A stretch of 64,000 nt of DNA from Allobosea sp. 47.2.35 (lineage in GTDB: Bacteria; Pseudomonadota; Alphaproteobacteria; Rhizobiales; Beijerinckiaceae): contig NZ_JANLGI010000013.1 in assembly GCF_024655635.1 (NCBI RefSeq), forward strand, positions 109,806 to 173,805. The letters are read 5' to 3'. A program made the translations under genes and the position numbers. The notes under the pieces were generated by a model, which was not told where the DNA came from, did not search any database, and was given only the letters and a program-made list of their open reading frames with translations. Shown here piece by piece: positions 8,615 to 17,032 of the stretch (the stretch's first letter is position 1; each line of letters opens with the position of its first letter).

Positions 8615-8672
8615 ATTGCAGGAAAATCTTAGCCTTTAGCCGGGTTGAATGAGAACAAAATCAACGTAAGGT

Positions 8673-8707
8673 GCGATGCTGCGTCGCATCATCGCATGTT
8701 GCGTCGC
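8673..8707. promoter_or_regulatory. Tandem 15-bp repeats in the regB-phaZ spacer
   Basis: Two related 15-mers, GCGATGCTGCGTCGC (8673-8687) and CGCATGTTGCGTCGC (8693-8707), match at 11 of 15 positions and are spaced 20 bp start to start, i.e. on one face of the helix. They lie just before the likely phaZ start and could be sites for a regulator; GCGTCGC resembles half of published RegA targets, but this is a weak resemblance. Confidence 0.35.
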
Positions 8708-8726
8708 CGGAAGGACGTTCAATCGT

Positions 8727-10046
8727 ATGTACGGGGCTGCCATGTCGTTCGCCTACCATGCCTACGAAGCGGTTCACATGATGGTGAGCCCGGTGCGCGG
8801 GGTTTCGGATGCGATGCATCTGGCCTTCAAGAACCCGGCCAATCCGCTGACCTACACGCCGTTCGGACGCAGCGTCGCGGCTTCCTGCGAGCTCTTCGAG
8901 CGCATGACGCGCCGCTACGGTAAGCCGGCCTTCGGCCTCGACGAGACCACGATCAACGGCGTCAAGGTCGCCGTCGAGGAGCGGGTTGTCTGGGAGCGCC
9001 CCTTCTGCAAGCTGGTCTATTTCGACCGCAAGATTCCATCCAGCCGCCGCAAGCCGCAGCCCAAGGTGCTGCTGGTCGCGCCGATGTCGGGCCATTACGC
9101 CACGCTGCTGCGCGGCACGGTCGAGGCCTTCCTGCCCGGCCATGAGGTCTACATCACCGACTGGATCGATGCCCGCCTTGTGCCGCTCTCCGAGGGTCGC
9201 TTCGACCTCGACGACTACATCGACTACGTCATCGGCATGCTGCAGATGCTGGGTCCGGACACCCATGTCATGGCGATCTGCCAGCCATCCGTGCCGGTCA
9301 TCGCCGCGATCGCCCGCATGGAGGCCGAATCCGACCCCTGCGCGCCGCGTTCGATGACGCTGATGGGCGGCCCGATCGACACCCGCCGCTCGCCGACCGC
9401 CGTCAACCAGCTTGCGATGGAGCGCGGCACGGACTGGTTCCGCCGCAACTGCATCACCGTCGTGCCGTTCCCGAGCCTGGGCGCTTTCCGGCAGGTCTAT
9501 CCGGGCTTCATGCAGCTCTCGGGCTTCATGGCGATGAATATCGACCGCCACGTCACCGCCCATTACGACATGTTCAAGCATCTCGTCAGCGGCGACGGCG
9601 ATTCCGCCGAGAAGCATCGCGACTTCTACGACGAGTACCTGGCGGTGATGGACCTCACCGCCGAGTTCTATCTCCAGACTGTCGACACCGTCTTTGTGAA
9701 GCACTCCCTGCCCAAGGGCGAGATGATGCATCGCGACAAGCCGGTCGACCTCACCGCCATCCGCCGCGTCGCGCTGATGACGGTCGAGGGCGAGATGGAT
9801 GACATCTCCGGCGTCGGCCAGACGCAGGCCGCGCATGACCTCTGCGTCAACATCCCCGACGACAAGCGCGTCCATTACCTCCAGCCGAAGGTCGGCCATT
9901 ACGGCGTCTTCAACGGCTCGCGCTTCCGCTCCGAGATTCAGCCGCGCATCTCCGACTTCATGGTCAGCCTCGACATGGAAGCGGCCAAGGAGCGCCGCGA
10001 CGACAGCGCCAAAGAGCAGCGCAAGGCGCTCAAGATCGCGGGCTGA
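8727..10046 (+). CDS. phaZ: Intracellular polyhydroxyalkanoate depolymerase
   Basis: Cytoplasmic depolymerase that mobilises stored PHB/PHA, family PhaZ (DUF3141/PHB_depo_C type), about 439 aa. Recognisable features are the N-terminal AMSFAYHAYEAVHMMVSPVRG, VLLVAPMSGHYATLLRGTV, the nucleophile-cysteine box VMAICQPSVPVIAAIA (lipase-box-like with Cys instead of Ser), the C-terminal VEGEMDDISGVGQTQAAHDL and the catalytic-type histidine in KVGHYGVFNGSRFR. Start 8727 (MYGAAM) has a GGAAG site; 8742 is also possible; an in-frame ATG at 8676 would lie inside the tandem repeats and adds a poorly conserved leader. Monocistronic and divergent from the RegB/RegA genes, so redox control of storage-polymer use is plausible. 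Confidence 0.92.
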   Translation: MYGAAMSFAYHAYEAVHMMVSPVRGVSDAMHLAFKNPANPLTYTPFGRSVAASCELFERMTRRYGKPAFGLDETTINGVKVAVEERVVWERPFCKLVYFDRKIPSSRRKPQPKVLLVAPMSGHYATLLRGTVEAFLPGHEVYITDWIDARLVPLSEGRFDLDDYIDYVIGMLQMLGPDTHVMAICQPSVPVIAAIARMEAESDPCAPRSMTLMGGPIDTRRSPTAVNQLAMERGTDWFRRNCITVVPFPSLGAFRQVYPGFMQLSGFMAMNIDRHVTAHYDMFKHLVSGDGDSAEKHRDFYDEYLAVMDLTAEFYLQTVDTVFVKHSLPKGEMMHRDKPVDLTAIRRVALMTVEGEMDDISGVGQTQAAHDLCVNIPDDKRVHYLQPKVGHYGVFNGSRFRSEIQPRISDFMVSLDMEAAKERRDDSAKEQRKALKIAG

Positions 10047-10093
10047 AGCTCGTCCCTTTCTAATCGCCCGCGAATCCCGCACAATCGCGGGCG

Positions 10094-10834
10094 ATGCGCA
10101 TCTCCCTGTTCAGGCGCCAGCCGGACCCCGACCGGATCGAGGTCGTGCATGCCGGCACGCGCTATGCCGTTCTGGTCAAGCGTCGCGCCGCTGCACGGCG
10201 GATGACCCTGCGCGTCTCGCAGGCGACCGGCGAGATCACCTTGACCCTGCCCGAGCGGGCCGATTTCGCGGCTGGCCGCACCTTCGCCGAGAACCATGGC
10301 GGCTGGATCGCGGCGCGCATGGCCAAGCGCCCGCGGCCTGTGCCCTTCGAGCCCGGCCAGAGCATACCCTTGCGCGGCGTGCCGCATCGCATCGTCCACT
10401 GGTCGAAGGCGCGCGGGCTGACGCAGGCGACGCGTGACGCTGACGGCGCGCCCGTCATCGCGGTGGCCGGCGATGCCGCCCATGTCGCGCGCCGGGTCAA
10501 GGATTTCCTGCGGAAGCTCGCGCTCGAGGATATCGAGAAGGCGGTGCGCCGCCACACCGCGACGCTCGGCATCCCCGCCCGCAAGATCACCATCCGCGAC
10601 ACGACGAGCCGCTGGGGTTCCTGCTCCTCTCAAAGGGATCTCAGCTTCTCCTGGCGCCTGGTCCTGGCGCCGTCCCCGGTGCTCGATTATCTCGCGGCCC
10701 ATGAGGTGGCGCATCTCAAGGAGATGAACCACTCGCATCGCTTCTGGGCGCTGACCCACAAGCTCTGCCCCCATACCGAGGAGGCGGAGGGCTGGCTGAA
10801 GCGCCATGGCGCCAGCCTGCATGGCTATGGTTAA
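10094..10834 (+). CDS. YgjP-like zinc metallopeptidase (M48/DUF45 family)
   Basis: Predicted zinc protease of 246 aa with the WLM/YgjP fold. The metal motif is HEVAHL (His203, Glu204, His207) followed by the third-ligand region EMNHSHRFWALTH. Upstream is the family signature TTSRWGSCSSQRDLSFSWRL. No signal peptide, so cytoplasmic. The physiological target of this widespread family is not known. Placed 47 bp after phaZ on the same strand; co-transcription is possible. Confidence 0.88.
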   Translation: MRISLFRRQPDPDRIEVVHAGTRYAVLVKRRAAARRMTLRVSQATGEITLTLPERADFAAGRTFAENHGGWIAARMAKRPRPVPFEPGQSIPLRGVPHRIVHWSKARGLTQATRDADGAPVIAVAGDAAHVARRVKDFLRKLALEDIEKAVRRHTATLGIPARKITIRDTTSRWGSCSSQRDLSFSWRLVLAPSPVLDYLAAHEVAHLKEMNHSHRFWALTHKLCPHTEEAEGWLKRHGASLHGYG

Positions 10835-10921
10835 GCCGGCAGCGCTGCCGCAATTCCGCCGTTAACCACTTCCTGAAGCCTGCCCCCGCACACTGAAGGC
10901 CGATTCGCTTTCAGCGTGAGT

Positions 10922-11143
10922 ATGCCTATGGGTCAGGTCATCGCGTTCCGCCTTCCGCAACAGCCGGCTGCCGCCGCCGAGCCTGTGCTCGGCCTGATGT
11001 CGGCCGTCGATTTCGCCCTGCGCGATCTCGCCGAGATTCTCCCCCATATCGCGCTGGATTCGGCGCGACAGCAGGCCGAAGCCTGCCGGGCGATGCTGGC
11101 GCAGGCCTTCAATGCCGAGATCGAGGCCGAACTCGGCAACTGA
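10922..11143 (+). CDS. Small hypothetical protein
   Basis: An open frame of about 73 aa (MPMGQVIAFRLPQQP...) with a GTG alternative at 10916 and an ATG at 10928. The sequence has an N-terminal VIAFRLPQQ motif, an alanine-rich linker, then an amphipathic helical part (SAVDFALRDLAEILPHIALDSARQQAEACRAMLAQAF). Composition is that of a real helical protein rather than a frame shadow, but I recognise no family. It stands alone between the metallopeptidase gene and a repeat element. Confidence 0.5.
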   Translation: MPMGQVIAFRLPQQPAAAAEPVLGLMSAVDFALRDLAEILPHIALDSARQQAEACRAMLAQAFNAEIEAELGN

Positions 11144-11149
11144 TCTACA

Positions 11150-11248
11150 GCATTTTCGAGCGAAGTGGACACCGGTTCGCGTGAAGAAAATGCGTTACAT
11201 CAAAGGCGTAGAGCAGTTTCGCGATTTGAAGAATTGCGGATTGCTCTA
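11150..11248. repeat. Interspersed palindromic element of rhizobial type
   Basis: Contains GCATTTTC (11150-11157) and its inverse GAAAATGC (11186-11193) flanking AGCGAAGTGGACACCGGTTC, then a second inverted pair TAGAGCA (11209-11215) / TGCTCTA (11242-11248). I recall the AGCGAAGTGG-ACCGGTTCGC-GAAAA core as a very common intergenic repeat in Hyphomicrobiales. It occupies most of the 221-bp gap before the amidohydrolase gene. Confidence 0.75.
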
Positions 11249-11364
11249 GCGCTCGCGCATGCCGCCCCCGGCGATGACGCGGGTTGCCGAAGCGGCTGAA
11301 GTGTCGAACCTTTCCGGGAAAGAGCCGGTGATCCGCCGGTGAAACAGCCCGGGAGGCTTCATCC

Positions 11365-12525
11365 GTGTTCCTGACCAACAGCGATATGGTCGATCTCGTC
11401 GATCTCCGGCATCGGCTGCATCGCAGGCCTGAAATCTCGGGCGAGGAGCGCGAGACCGCCGCGACCATCGTCGAATTCCTGAAGCCGACCGGGCCTGACC
11501 ACATCGTCACCGAGCTCGGCGGCCATGGCGTCGCGGCGATCTACGAGGGCGTTGAGCCCGGCCCGACAGTGCTGATCCGCGCCGAACTCGACGCGCTGCC
11601 GATCGAGGAACTCTCCGACAGCGACCATCGCTCCGAGATCCCCGGCAAGGGCCATCTCTGCGGCCATGACGGCCATATGACTATCCTCGCCGGTCTGGCG
11701 CGCGGCCTGCAGCGCAATCCGCCCAAGAAGGGCCGCGCCATCCTGCTGTTCCAGCCGGCCGAGGAGACCGGCGCGGGCGCCGCTGCGGTGATGGCCGATC
11801 CGAAATTCGAGGAGATCGTGCCGGATTACGCCTTCTCACTGCACAACCGTCCGGGCGTGCCCGTCGGCCATGCCCGCATCTCGGAAGGCGCCGCCAACTG
11901 CGCCTCGCGCGGCATCAAGATCATCCTGACCGGCGAGACCTCGCATGCCTCGACGCCCGAGCATGGCCGTTCGCCGGCCCCGGCCATCGCATCGCTGATC
12001 CCCGCCCTTACCGCGCTCGGACCGGGCGGCCCGCTCGACGCCAGTTTCCGGCTCGTGACGGTGACCCATGTCGAGATCGGTGAGCAGGCCTTCGGCATCG
12101 CGCCGGGCCAAGGCGAGCTCTGGGCGACGCTGCGCACCGTCAACGATGCGCAGATGGGCGCGCTCTGCGAAGCTGCCGAGAAGCTTGCGCGCGAGGCGGC
12201 CGAGGCCGGGAGGCTGACGGTCGAGATCAGCTATCACGACATCTTCCACCATTGCGAGAACGAGCCGGAGGCCGTCGCGATGCTGCGCCGGGCGATGGAC
12301 GAGGAGAAGGTGCCGCATGGCCCGACGCCGCCCTCGCGCGGCTCGGAGGATTTCGGCCTGTTCGGGCGCCGGTCCAAATCGGCGATGTTCCTGCTCGGCT
12401 CGGGCGAGACGGCGCATCTGCACAATCCGGATTTCGACTTCCCGGATGATGCGATCGGCCCCGGCGCGCGCGTCTTCATGCGGGCCCTGCGCAATCTCCT
12501 CGGCGAAGCCCGCCCGCAGGGTTGA
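11365..12525 (+). CDS. M20 family amidohydrolase (N-acyl-amino-acid/hippurate hydrolase-like)
   Basis: Di-metal hydrolase of 386 aa that removes acyl groups from amino acids or cleaves small peptides. Family marks are LRHRLHRRPEISGEE at the N-terminus, RAELDALPI, the metal site GHLCGHDGHMTILAGLA, FQPAEETGAGAAAVM with the catalytic Glu pair, a dimerisation domain in the middle (GETSHASTPEHGRSPAPAI) and the late ligand region SRGSEDFGLF. Start is GTG 11365 with GGGAGG about 10 bp upstream; an ATG at 11386 is an alternative. Eleven bases separate it from the D-aminopeptidase gene, so the two form an operon, probably for D-/N-acylated peptide salvage. Confidence 0.88.
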   Translation: MFLTNSDMVDLVDLRHRLHRRPEISGEERETAATIVEFLKPTGPDHIVTELGGHGVAAIYEGVEPGPTVLIRAELDALPIEELSDSDHRSEIPGKGHLCGHDGHMTILAGLARGLQRNPPKKGRAILLFQPAEETGAGAAAVMADPKFEEIVPDYAFSLHNRPGVPVGHARISEGAANCASRGIKIILTGETSHASTPEHGRSPAPAIASLIPALTALGPGGPLDASFRLVTVTHVEIGEQAFGIAPGQGELWATLRTVNDAQMGALCEAAEKLAREAAEAGRLTVEISYHDIFHHCENEPEAVAMLRRAMDEEKVPHGPTPPSRGSEDFGLFGRRSKSAMFLLGSGETAHLHNPDFDFPDDAIGPGARVFMRALRNLLGEARPQG

Positions 12526-12536
12526 GGGAGCAGGAC

Positions 12537-14042
12537 ATGGCCCTGAACTGGACCCGCGCCGCGTCCCGCGCGCAGGAAATCGCCGCGAGCTGGCAAAGTG
12601 CAGCCGGGCCGGGCGGCGCCGTCGTGCTCTTCGATCGCGACGGCGTACGCGAGGCCTTTGCCGGCGGCCACGCCAGCATCGAATATGGCGTACCCTTCAC
12701 GGCGCAGACGCCGAACCGCTTCGCCTCGATCAGCAAGCATATCCTCGCGATCGCCTTGCTGCGCGCCGGCATCCCGCTCGATGCGCCGCTCGGCCGCTGG
12801 CTGAAGGAATTGTCCGCGCCGCTCGCTGCGGTCGAACTCGGCCGCGCCCTCGACATGACCGGCGCTCTGCCGGACATGATGGAGGCCCTCTGGCACCAGG
12901 GCGTGCCCTTCACCGCGACCTTGAGTGCGGAGGAGGTTTTCGCGTTCGCTTGCAGCCTGCCCGCGCTCAATGCCGAGCCCGGCACCGAGATGGCCTATTC
13001 CAACACCGGCTGGCGGCTCGGGCAGCGTATCCTCGAGCAGGTCACGGGCAAACCCTACAAGGAAACCGTCGCGGAGCTCTCCGGCGAACTGGGTGCCGCC
13101 TTCCGCCTGCCCTATGACGCCTCGGAAATCGTTCCCGGCCTCGCCACCGGCTACTGGAACGACGGCACGGCCTGGCGGCGCGGCCATAATGGTCCGCATT
13201 TCTCCGCCTCGGGCGGAATCGTCGGTTCCGCCGCCGATCTCGCCGGCTGGGCCTCGGCCCTGCTGGCGGGCCGCGGCCCGCTCGCTGGCATGCTGGAGCG
13301 CCTGACGGCGCCGCGCCATTTCGCTGACGGCAGCGAGAGCGTCTATCGATTGGGCCTTGTCTGCAGCCGGCTCGGCGAGACCGGCATCGTCGGCCATGGC
13401 GGCTCGCTCGCCGGCTATCGCAACCATTTCTGGATGTCGCCGGCCCATGGCGTTGGTGTCGTCGTGCTGTCCAACCGCGAGGAAGAGGCACTCTGGCCAG
13501 CCCTCACGGTACTGGCAGCCCTGCTCGGGCAGGACCTGCCGACGATTGCCGAAGCGCCGGTCGGCCTCTTCGCCAGCGGCGAGGGGCCGTTCTGGGCCGA
13601 ACTCGCCACGGATTCGATCAGCTTCATGGGCGGTTTCGAGCGCCTTGTGACGGATGGCGATGGCGGCCTGCGCAGCCTGCCGGCCTATCTCGACATCCGC
13701 CTGAAGCGGGAAGGAGAGGATCGCCTCACCGGCCTGATCGGTGGCGTGCCGCGCTCGCTCCGGCGCGTGCCGGCCGATACGCGGCTCGATCCGCGCCTGG
13801 TCGGGCGCTGGCGCGATCCGCGCTTCGGCACGGAGATCGAGATCCGGGCCGATGGCACGGCGCTGATGCCCTGGCCTGCCAGTGGGACCGCCTCGCGCCT
13901 GACACCGCTGCCGAACGGCCGCGCGCTCGCCGATCACCTGCACGGCCCGTGGCGCGCGCGGCCCTGCCTCTGGCTCGATGCGGAAGGCAGCTTGCGGGTT
14001 GCCGGCCATCGGGCAAGAATTTTGCAGATGCAACGAGCATGA
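12537..14042 (+). CDS. dap: D-aminopeptidase (class C beta-lactamase-like serine hydrolase)
   Basis: Penicillin-binding-protein-like serine hydrolase of 501 aa that by family releases N-terminal D-amino acids from peptides. The SxxK tetrad is SISK (Ser64, Lys67), the YxN element is YSN (154-156), and the third motif is GHGGSLAGYRNHF (HxG). After the catalytic domain come two C-terminal beta domains (RLDPRLVGRWRDPRFGTEIEI), as in Ochrobactrum DAP, which fits the long size. No signal peptide is seen. ATG 12537 follows GAGGGAG at ideal distance. It sits between an M20 amidohydrolase and a dipeptide-binding protein, consistent with peptide catabolism. Confidence 0.87.
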   Translation: MALNWTRAASRAQEIAASWQSAAGPGGAVVLFDRDGVREAFAGGHASIEYGVPFTAQTPNRFASISKHILAIALLRAGIPLDAPLGRWLKELSAPLAAVELGRALDMTGALPDMMEALWHQGVPFTATLSAEEVFAFACSLPALNAEPGTEMAYSNTGWRLGQRILEQVTGKPYKETVAELSGELGAAFRLPYDASEIVPGLATGYWNDGTAWRRGHNGPHFSASGGIVGSAADLAGWASALLAGRGPLAGMLERLTAPRHFADGSESVYRLGLVCSRLGETGIVGHGGSLAGYRNHFWMSPAHGVGVVVLSNREEEALWPALTVLAALLGQDLPTIAEAPVGLFASGEGPFWAELATDSISFMGGFERLVTDGDGGLRSLPAYLDIRLKREGEDRLTGLIGGVPRSLRRVPADTRLDPRLVGRWRDPRFGTEIEIRADGTALMPWPASGTASRLTPLPNGRALADHLHGPWRARPCLWLDAEGSLRVAGHRARILQMQRA

Positions 14043-14113
14043 AACGCGCCGGCTGAGGCGGCTCCGCAGAGGGGCGGTGCCGCAGGGCCGGTGACGAAGG
14101 AGGAGAACGCCTG

Positions 14114-15703
14114 ATGCAACTGTCCCGTTTCACCGCCGCGCTGCTGTTGTCGGCTGCCGCGTTCCTGCCGCTTCAGGCATCGGCGCAGTCGCAGCCGGCC
14201 TCTAACCGCATCCTGCGCGTTGCGCCGCACGCGGATCTGAAGACGCTCGATCCGGTCGCGGCTTCCATCGTCATCACCCGCATGCATGGGCTGATGATCT
14301 ACGAGACGCTATTCGCCTGGGATTCGAACCTCCAGCCGAAGCCGCAGATGGTCGAGAGCTTCGAGACCTCGGCCGACAAGCTGACCTGGACTTTCAAGCT
14401 CCGTCCCGGCCTGAAATTCCATGACGGCCAGCCGGTGACGACGAAGGACGTCATCGCCTCGCTCGGCCGCTGGATGAAGCGCGACACCATCGGCGGCAAG
14501 CTCGCGGAATATACCGAGGGCATGGAGGCGGTGGACGACGCCAGCTTCCGCCTCAAGCTGAAGCGTCCGATGGCGCTGGTGCCCTTCGCGCTCGGCTCGG
14601 CGGTCGGCCAGATCCCGGTGATCATGCGCGAGTCCGACGCCAAGTCCGATCCGATGAAGCCGATCACCGAGACGATCGGCTCCGGCCCGTTCAAGTTCAA
14701 CCGCGAGGATTGGCGCAGCGGCTCGAAGGTCGTCTACGACCGCAATCCCGACTACGTGCCGCGCTCCGAGCCGGCCGACGGGCTTTCCGGCGGGCGCGTC
14801 GTCAAGGTCGATCGCGTCGAATGGCAGATCATGCCGGACGCGGCGACTGCGGCTGCCGCGCTCCAGACCGGCGAGATCGATATCTGGGAGCAGCCGAGCC
14901 AGGACCTGATCCCGGTCATCTCGACCAACAAGCAGGTCAAGGTCGACCGCTACTCGAACCTTGCCAACCAGGTGATGCTGCGGCCGAACCATCTCCACCC
15001 GCCCTTCGACAATCCAAAGGCGAGGCTCGCCCTGGCCTATGCGACCGAGCAGGCTGATTTCCTCGCGGCCGGCTTCGGCGATGAGGAATGGTGGAAGCGC
15101 TGCAACGCCTATTTCATCTGCGGCGGCCCGAACGGCACCGAGGTCGGCAGCGAGGGCTACGCCAAGCCCAATCTCGACAAGGCGCGCGAGCTCCTGAAGG
15201 AGAGCGGCTATAAGGGCGAGAAGCTTGTGCTCTCGACCAGCAACGATATTGCTCCGATCGGCCGCATGGCCGAGGTCGCGGCGGCTTCGCTGAAGAAGGT
15301 CGGTTTCAATGTCGATGTCCAGTTCGCCGACTGGGGCGCCGTCACCACGCGCCAGCAGAACAAGAGCACGCCGGATCAGGGCGGCTGGAACCTCTTCGTC
15401 ACCTATGCCTCGGGCGCGACGATGCAATCGCCACTGACCAATATCGGCACCAACATGGCCTGCGAGCGCGCCTGGGCCGGCTGGCCCTGCGATGCCGAGG
15501 CCGAGAAGCTGCGTGGCGCCTTCGTCGATGCGCCCGACGATGCCAGCCGCAAGGTGGCGCTGGAGGCGCTGCACAAGCGCCTGACCGAGATGCAGCCCTA
15601 TCGCGTGCTCGGCCAGTTCGACCAGCCTTATGCCCGGCGTACCAATGTATCCGGCGTGCTGGCGGCCCCGGTCATGCTGTTCTGGAACGTCGAGAAGAAG
15701 TGA
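14114..15703 (+). CDS. Dipeptide/oligopeptide ABC transporter substrate-binding protein (SBP family 5)
   Basis: Periplasmic lobe-type binding protein of 529 aa with a signal peptide (SRFTAALLLSAAAFLPLQASA). Family 5 features include RVAPHADLKTLDPVAASIVITRMHGLMIYETLF, the KLRPGLKFHDGQPVTTKDV loop and GSGPFKFNREDWRSGSKVVYDRNPDY. An AGGAG site precedes the ATG. The gene follows the two peptidases by 71 bp but no permease or ATPase genes come with it, so it must use components encoded elsewhere. Ligand probably the D-peptides or acyl-peptides handled by its neighbours (inference). Confidence 0.9.
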   Translation: MQLSRFTAALLLSAAAFLPLQASAQSQPASNRILRVAPHADLKTLDPVAASIVITRMHGLMIYETLFAWDSNLQPKPQMVESFETSADKLTWTFKLRPGLKFHDGQPVTTKDVIASLGRWMKRDTIGGKLAEYTEGMEAVDDASFRLKLKRPMALVPFALGSAVGQIPVIMRESDAKSDPMKPITETIGSGPFKFNREDWRSGSKVVYDRNPDYVPRSEPADGLSGGRVVKVDRVEWQIMPDAATAAAALQTGEIDIWEQPSQDLIPVISTNKQVKVDRYSNLANQVMLRPNHLHPPFDNPKARLALAYATEQADFLAAGFGDEEWWKRCNAYFICGGPNGTEVGSEGYAKPNLDKARELLKESGYKGEKLVLSTSNDIAPIGRMAEVAAASLKKVGFNVDVQFADWGAVTTRQQNKSTPDQGGWNLFVTYASGATMQSPLTNIGTNMACERAWAGWPCDAEAEKLRGAFVDAPDDASRKVALEALHKRLTEMQPYRVLGQFDQPYARRTNVSGVLAAPVMLFWNVEKK

Positions 15704-15739
15704 GGACGACGGGAGTTCTCCACCCGTACCCTCCAAGAG

Positions 15740-15851
15740 GTCATCCCGGACAAGCCGCGCAGCGGCGCTGATCCGGGATCCATGCCTGAAGCTTCTTGGG
15801 AAATGCCCCGGAATGGATCCCGGGTTTCCGCTTCGCTCCGCCCGGGATGAC
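15740..15851. repeat. Extragenic palindromic repeat (GTCATCCCGG element)
   Basis: Bounded by GTCATCCCGG (15740-15749) and its inverse CCGGGATGAC (15842-15851), with inner complementary blocks TGATCCGGGATCCATGCC and GGAATGGATCCCGGGTTTC. Predicted to form a long cruciform or hairpin at the convergent ends of the peptide-binding and aldose-epimerase genes. Elements with this boundary are scattered through many alphaproteobacterial genomes. Confidence 0.8.
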
Positions 15852-15866
15852 GTCGCGGGTGAAATG

Positions 15867-16745
15867 CTACAGCGTCGCGCGCCAGACGAAATCGCGGCTC
15901 TCGCCCGGCATCAATGTGAGGATGCCGGGCTTCTCCGCGATTTCGCCCTGCCAGCCGGCGGGGCTCGCCATGCCGTACCAGGGCTCGATGCACAGGAACG
16001 GCGCGCCGGATGGCTTCGACCAGATGCCGAGATCCTTGTAGCCCTCCCAGCTCACGGTCAGGGCGCGGCTCTCCCGCCCTGACGCGTCCAATGCCGCGAA
16101 GCGCACCGAGCGGTTGGCCGCATCCGGAATCACGATCGCGTCGTTGATGAAGAGGCTTTCGTCGAGATCGAGTTCCCTGTCGGAGAAGGGCAGGGGGATC
16201 GGCGCGGTCAGTAGCCCGGCCTCGACGCCGCGCCCCTGGCCCGGCTCCGCCTGCGGGAAGGTCAGGCGATGCGCTTGCTTCGTGACGCTCTCAGTCAGAG
16301 GCCAGAGAAAGGCGGGATGGGCGCCGACGCCGCAGATCAACGGCACTTCGGCTGGATTACTCACTCGTGAGGTCACGGTCAGCGTATCGCCCGCGACCGC
16401 GTAGATCATCTGCAGCACGAACCGGAATGGATAGATCGCCAGCGTCTCCGGGCTTTCCCGCAATTCCAGGACCGCTCGGTCGGCACTGCGCTCGACCCAG
16501 CTGAACAGGCTGTCGCGGGCGAAGCCGTGCTGGGTCAGGCGGTAGGAGCGTCCCTCGTGGATCAGCGTATCGTCGGTGAGACGCCCGACCATCGGGAACA
16601 GCACCGGCGCATGGCGCGGCCAGTCCGGTCCGCCGTTCCAGAGTGCCGGCCCGTTCGCATCGGACAGCGCGATCAGTTCGCCGCCTTGCGCGCGTACCGT
16701 CGCGCGCAGCCGGTCGGAGGCAATCGCATGGGTCTCGCTCATCAT
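15867..16745 (-). CDS. Aldose 1-epimerase family protein
   Basis: Galactose-mutarotase-like enzyme of about 292 aa interconverting sugar anomers or hexose-6-phosphates. Family features are LFPMVGRLTDD near the N-terminus, the substrate histidine in GVGAHPAFLWP, and the catalytic glutamate in FLCIEPWYGMA near the C-terminus. The start at 16745 (MMSETHAIASDRL) is chosen because it matches the usual N-terminus and a GGAG lies just upstream; the frame stays open to 16946 but that leader does not resemble the family. Monocistronic. Confidence 0.87.
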   Translation of the reverse strand: MMSETHAIASDRLRATVRAQGGELIALSDANGPALWNGGPDWPRHAPVLFPMVGRLTDDTLIHEGRSYRLTQHGFARDSLFSWVERSADRAVLELRESPETLAIYPFRFVLQMIYAVAGDTLTVTSRVSNPAEVPLICGVGAHPAFLWPLTESVTKQAHRLTFPQAEPGQGRGVEAGLLTAPIPLPFSDRELDLDESLFINDAIVIPDAANRSVRFAALDASGRESRALTVSWEGYKDLGIWSKPSGAPFLCIEPWYGMASPAGWQGEIAEKPGILTLMPGESRDFVWRATL

Positions 16746-17032
16746 CGTCTCCGTCGGCAACTCCTTCCGGGATAGCCGATCGGGCGCCGTGAAATCCACC
16801 GCGCAGGGCGCTGATCCGATATGACATGCGTTTCGCGCAAGAAGAGCCGCCTCGGCCGGAGTAGTCATGCGGCAGAGGTATTTCTCGATAAGGTCATCGA
16901 AATCAGCAAGGCTTTGCAGGAAATGGTCTTTCTTGAGAAATCCCATTGCTTGACGGGCCTATCGGCGATGCCGATCCTGCTGCCATCACCGCGCGGCTTT
17001 CGCCGCCGCAAGACATGTCGCTAGGACCATCG

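Noticed and set aside
8661..10082. 473-aa minus-strand open frame opposite phaZ
   Set aside because: Its sequence is His/Arg/Asp/Ala-rich without hydrophobic core and mirrors the phaZ codons; a typical shadow frame in GC-rich DNA.
12234..14033. 599-aa minus-strand open frame opposite the D-aminopeptidase
   Set aside because: Composition is that of an antisense shadow (Gly/Arg/Ala/Gln runs) and the plus strand has intact catalytic motifs.
16821..17024. 67-aa frame upstream of the nitroreductase
   Set aside because: No ribosome site and no recognisable pattern; overlaps an alternative leader on the opposite strand.
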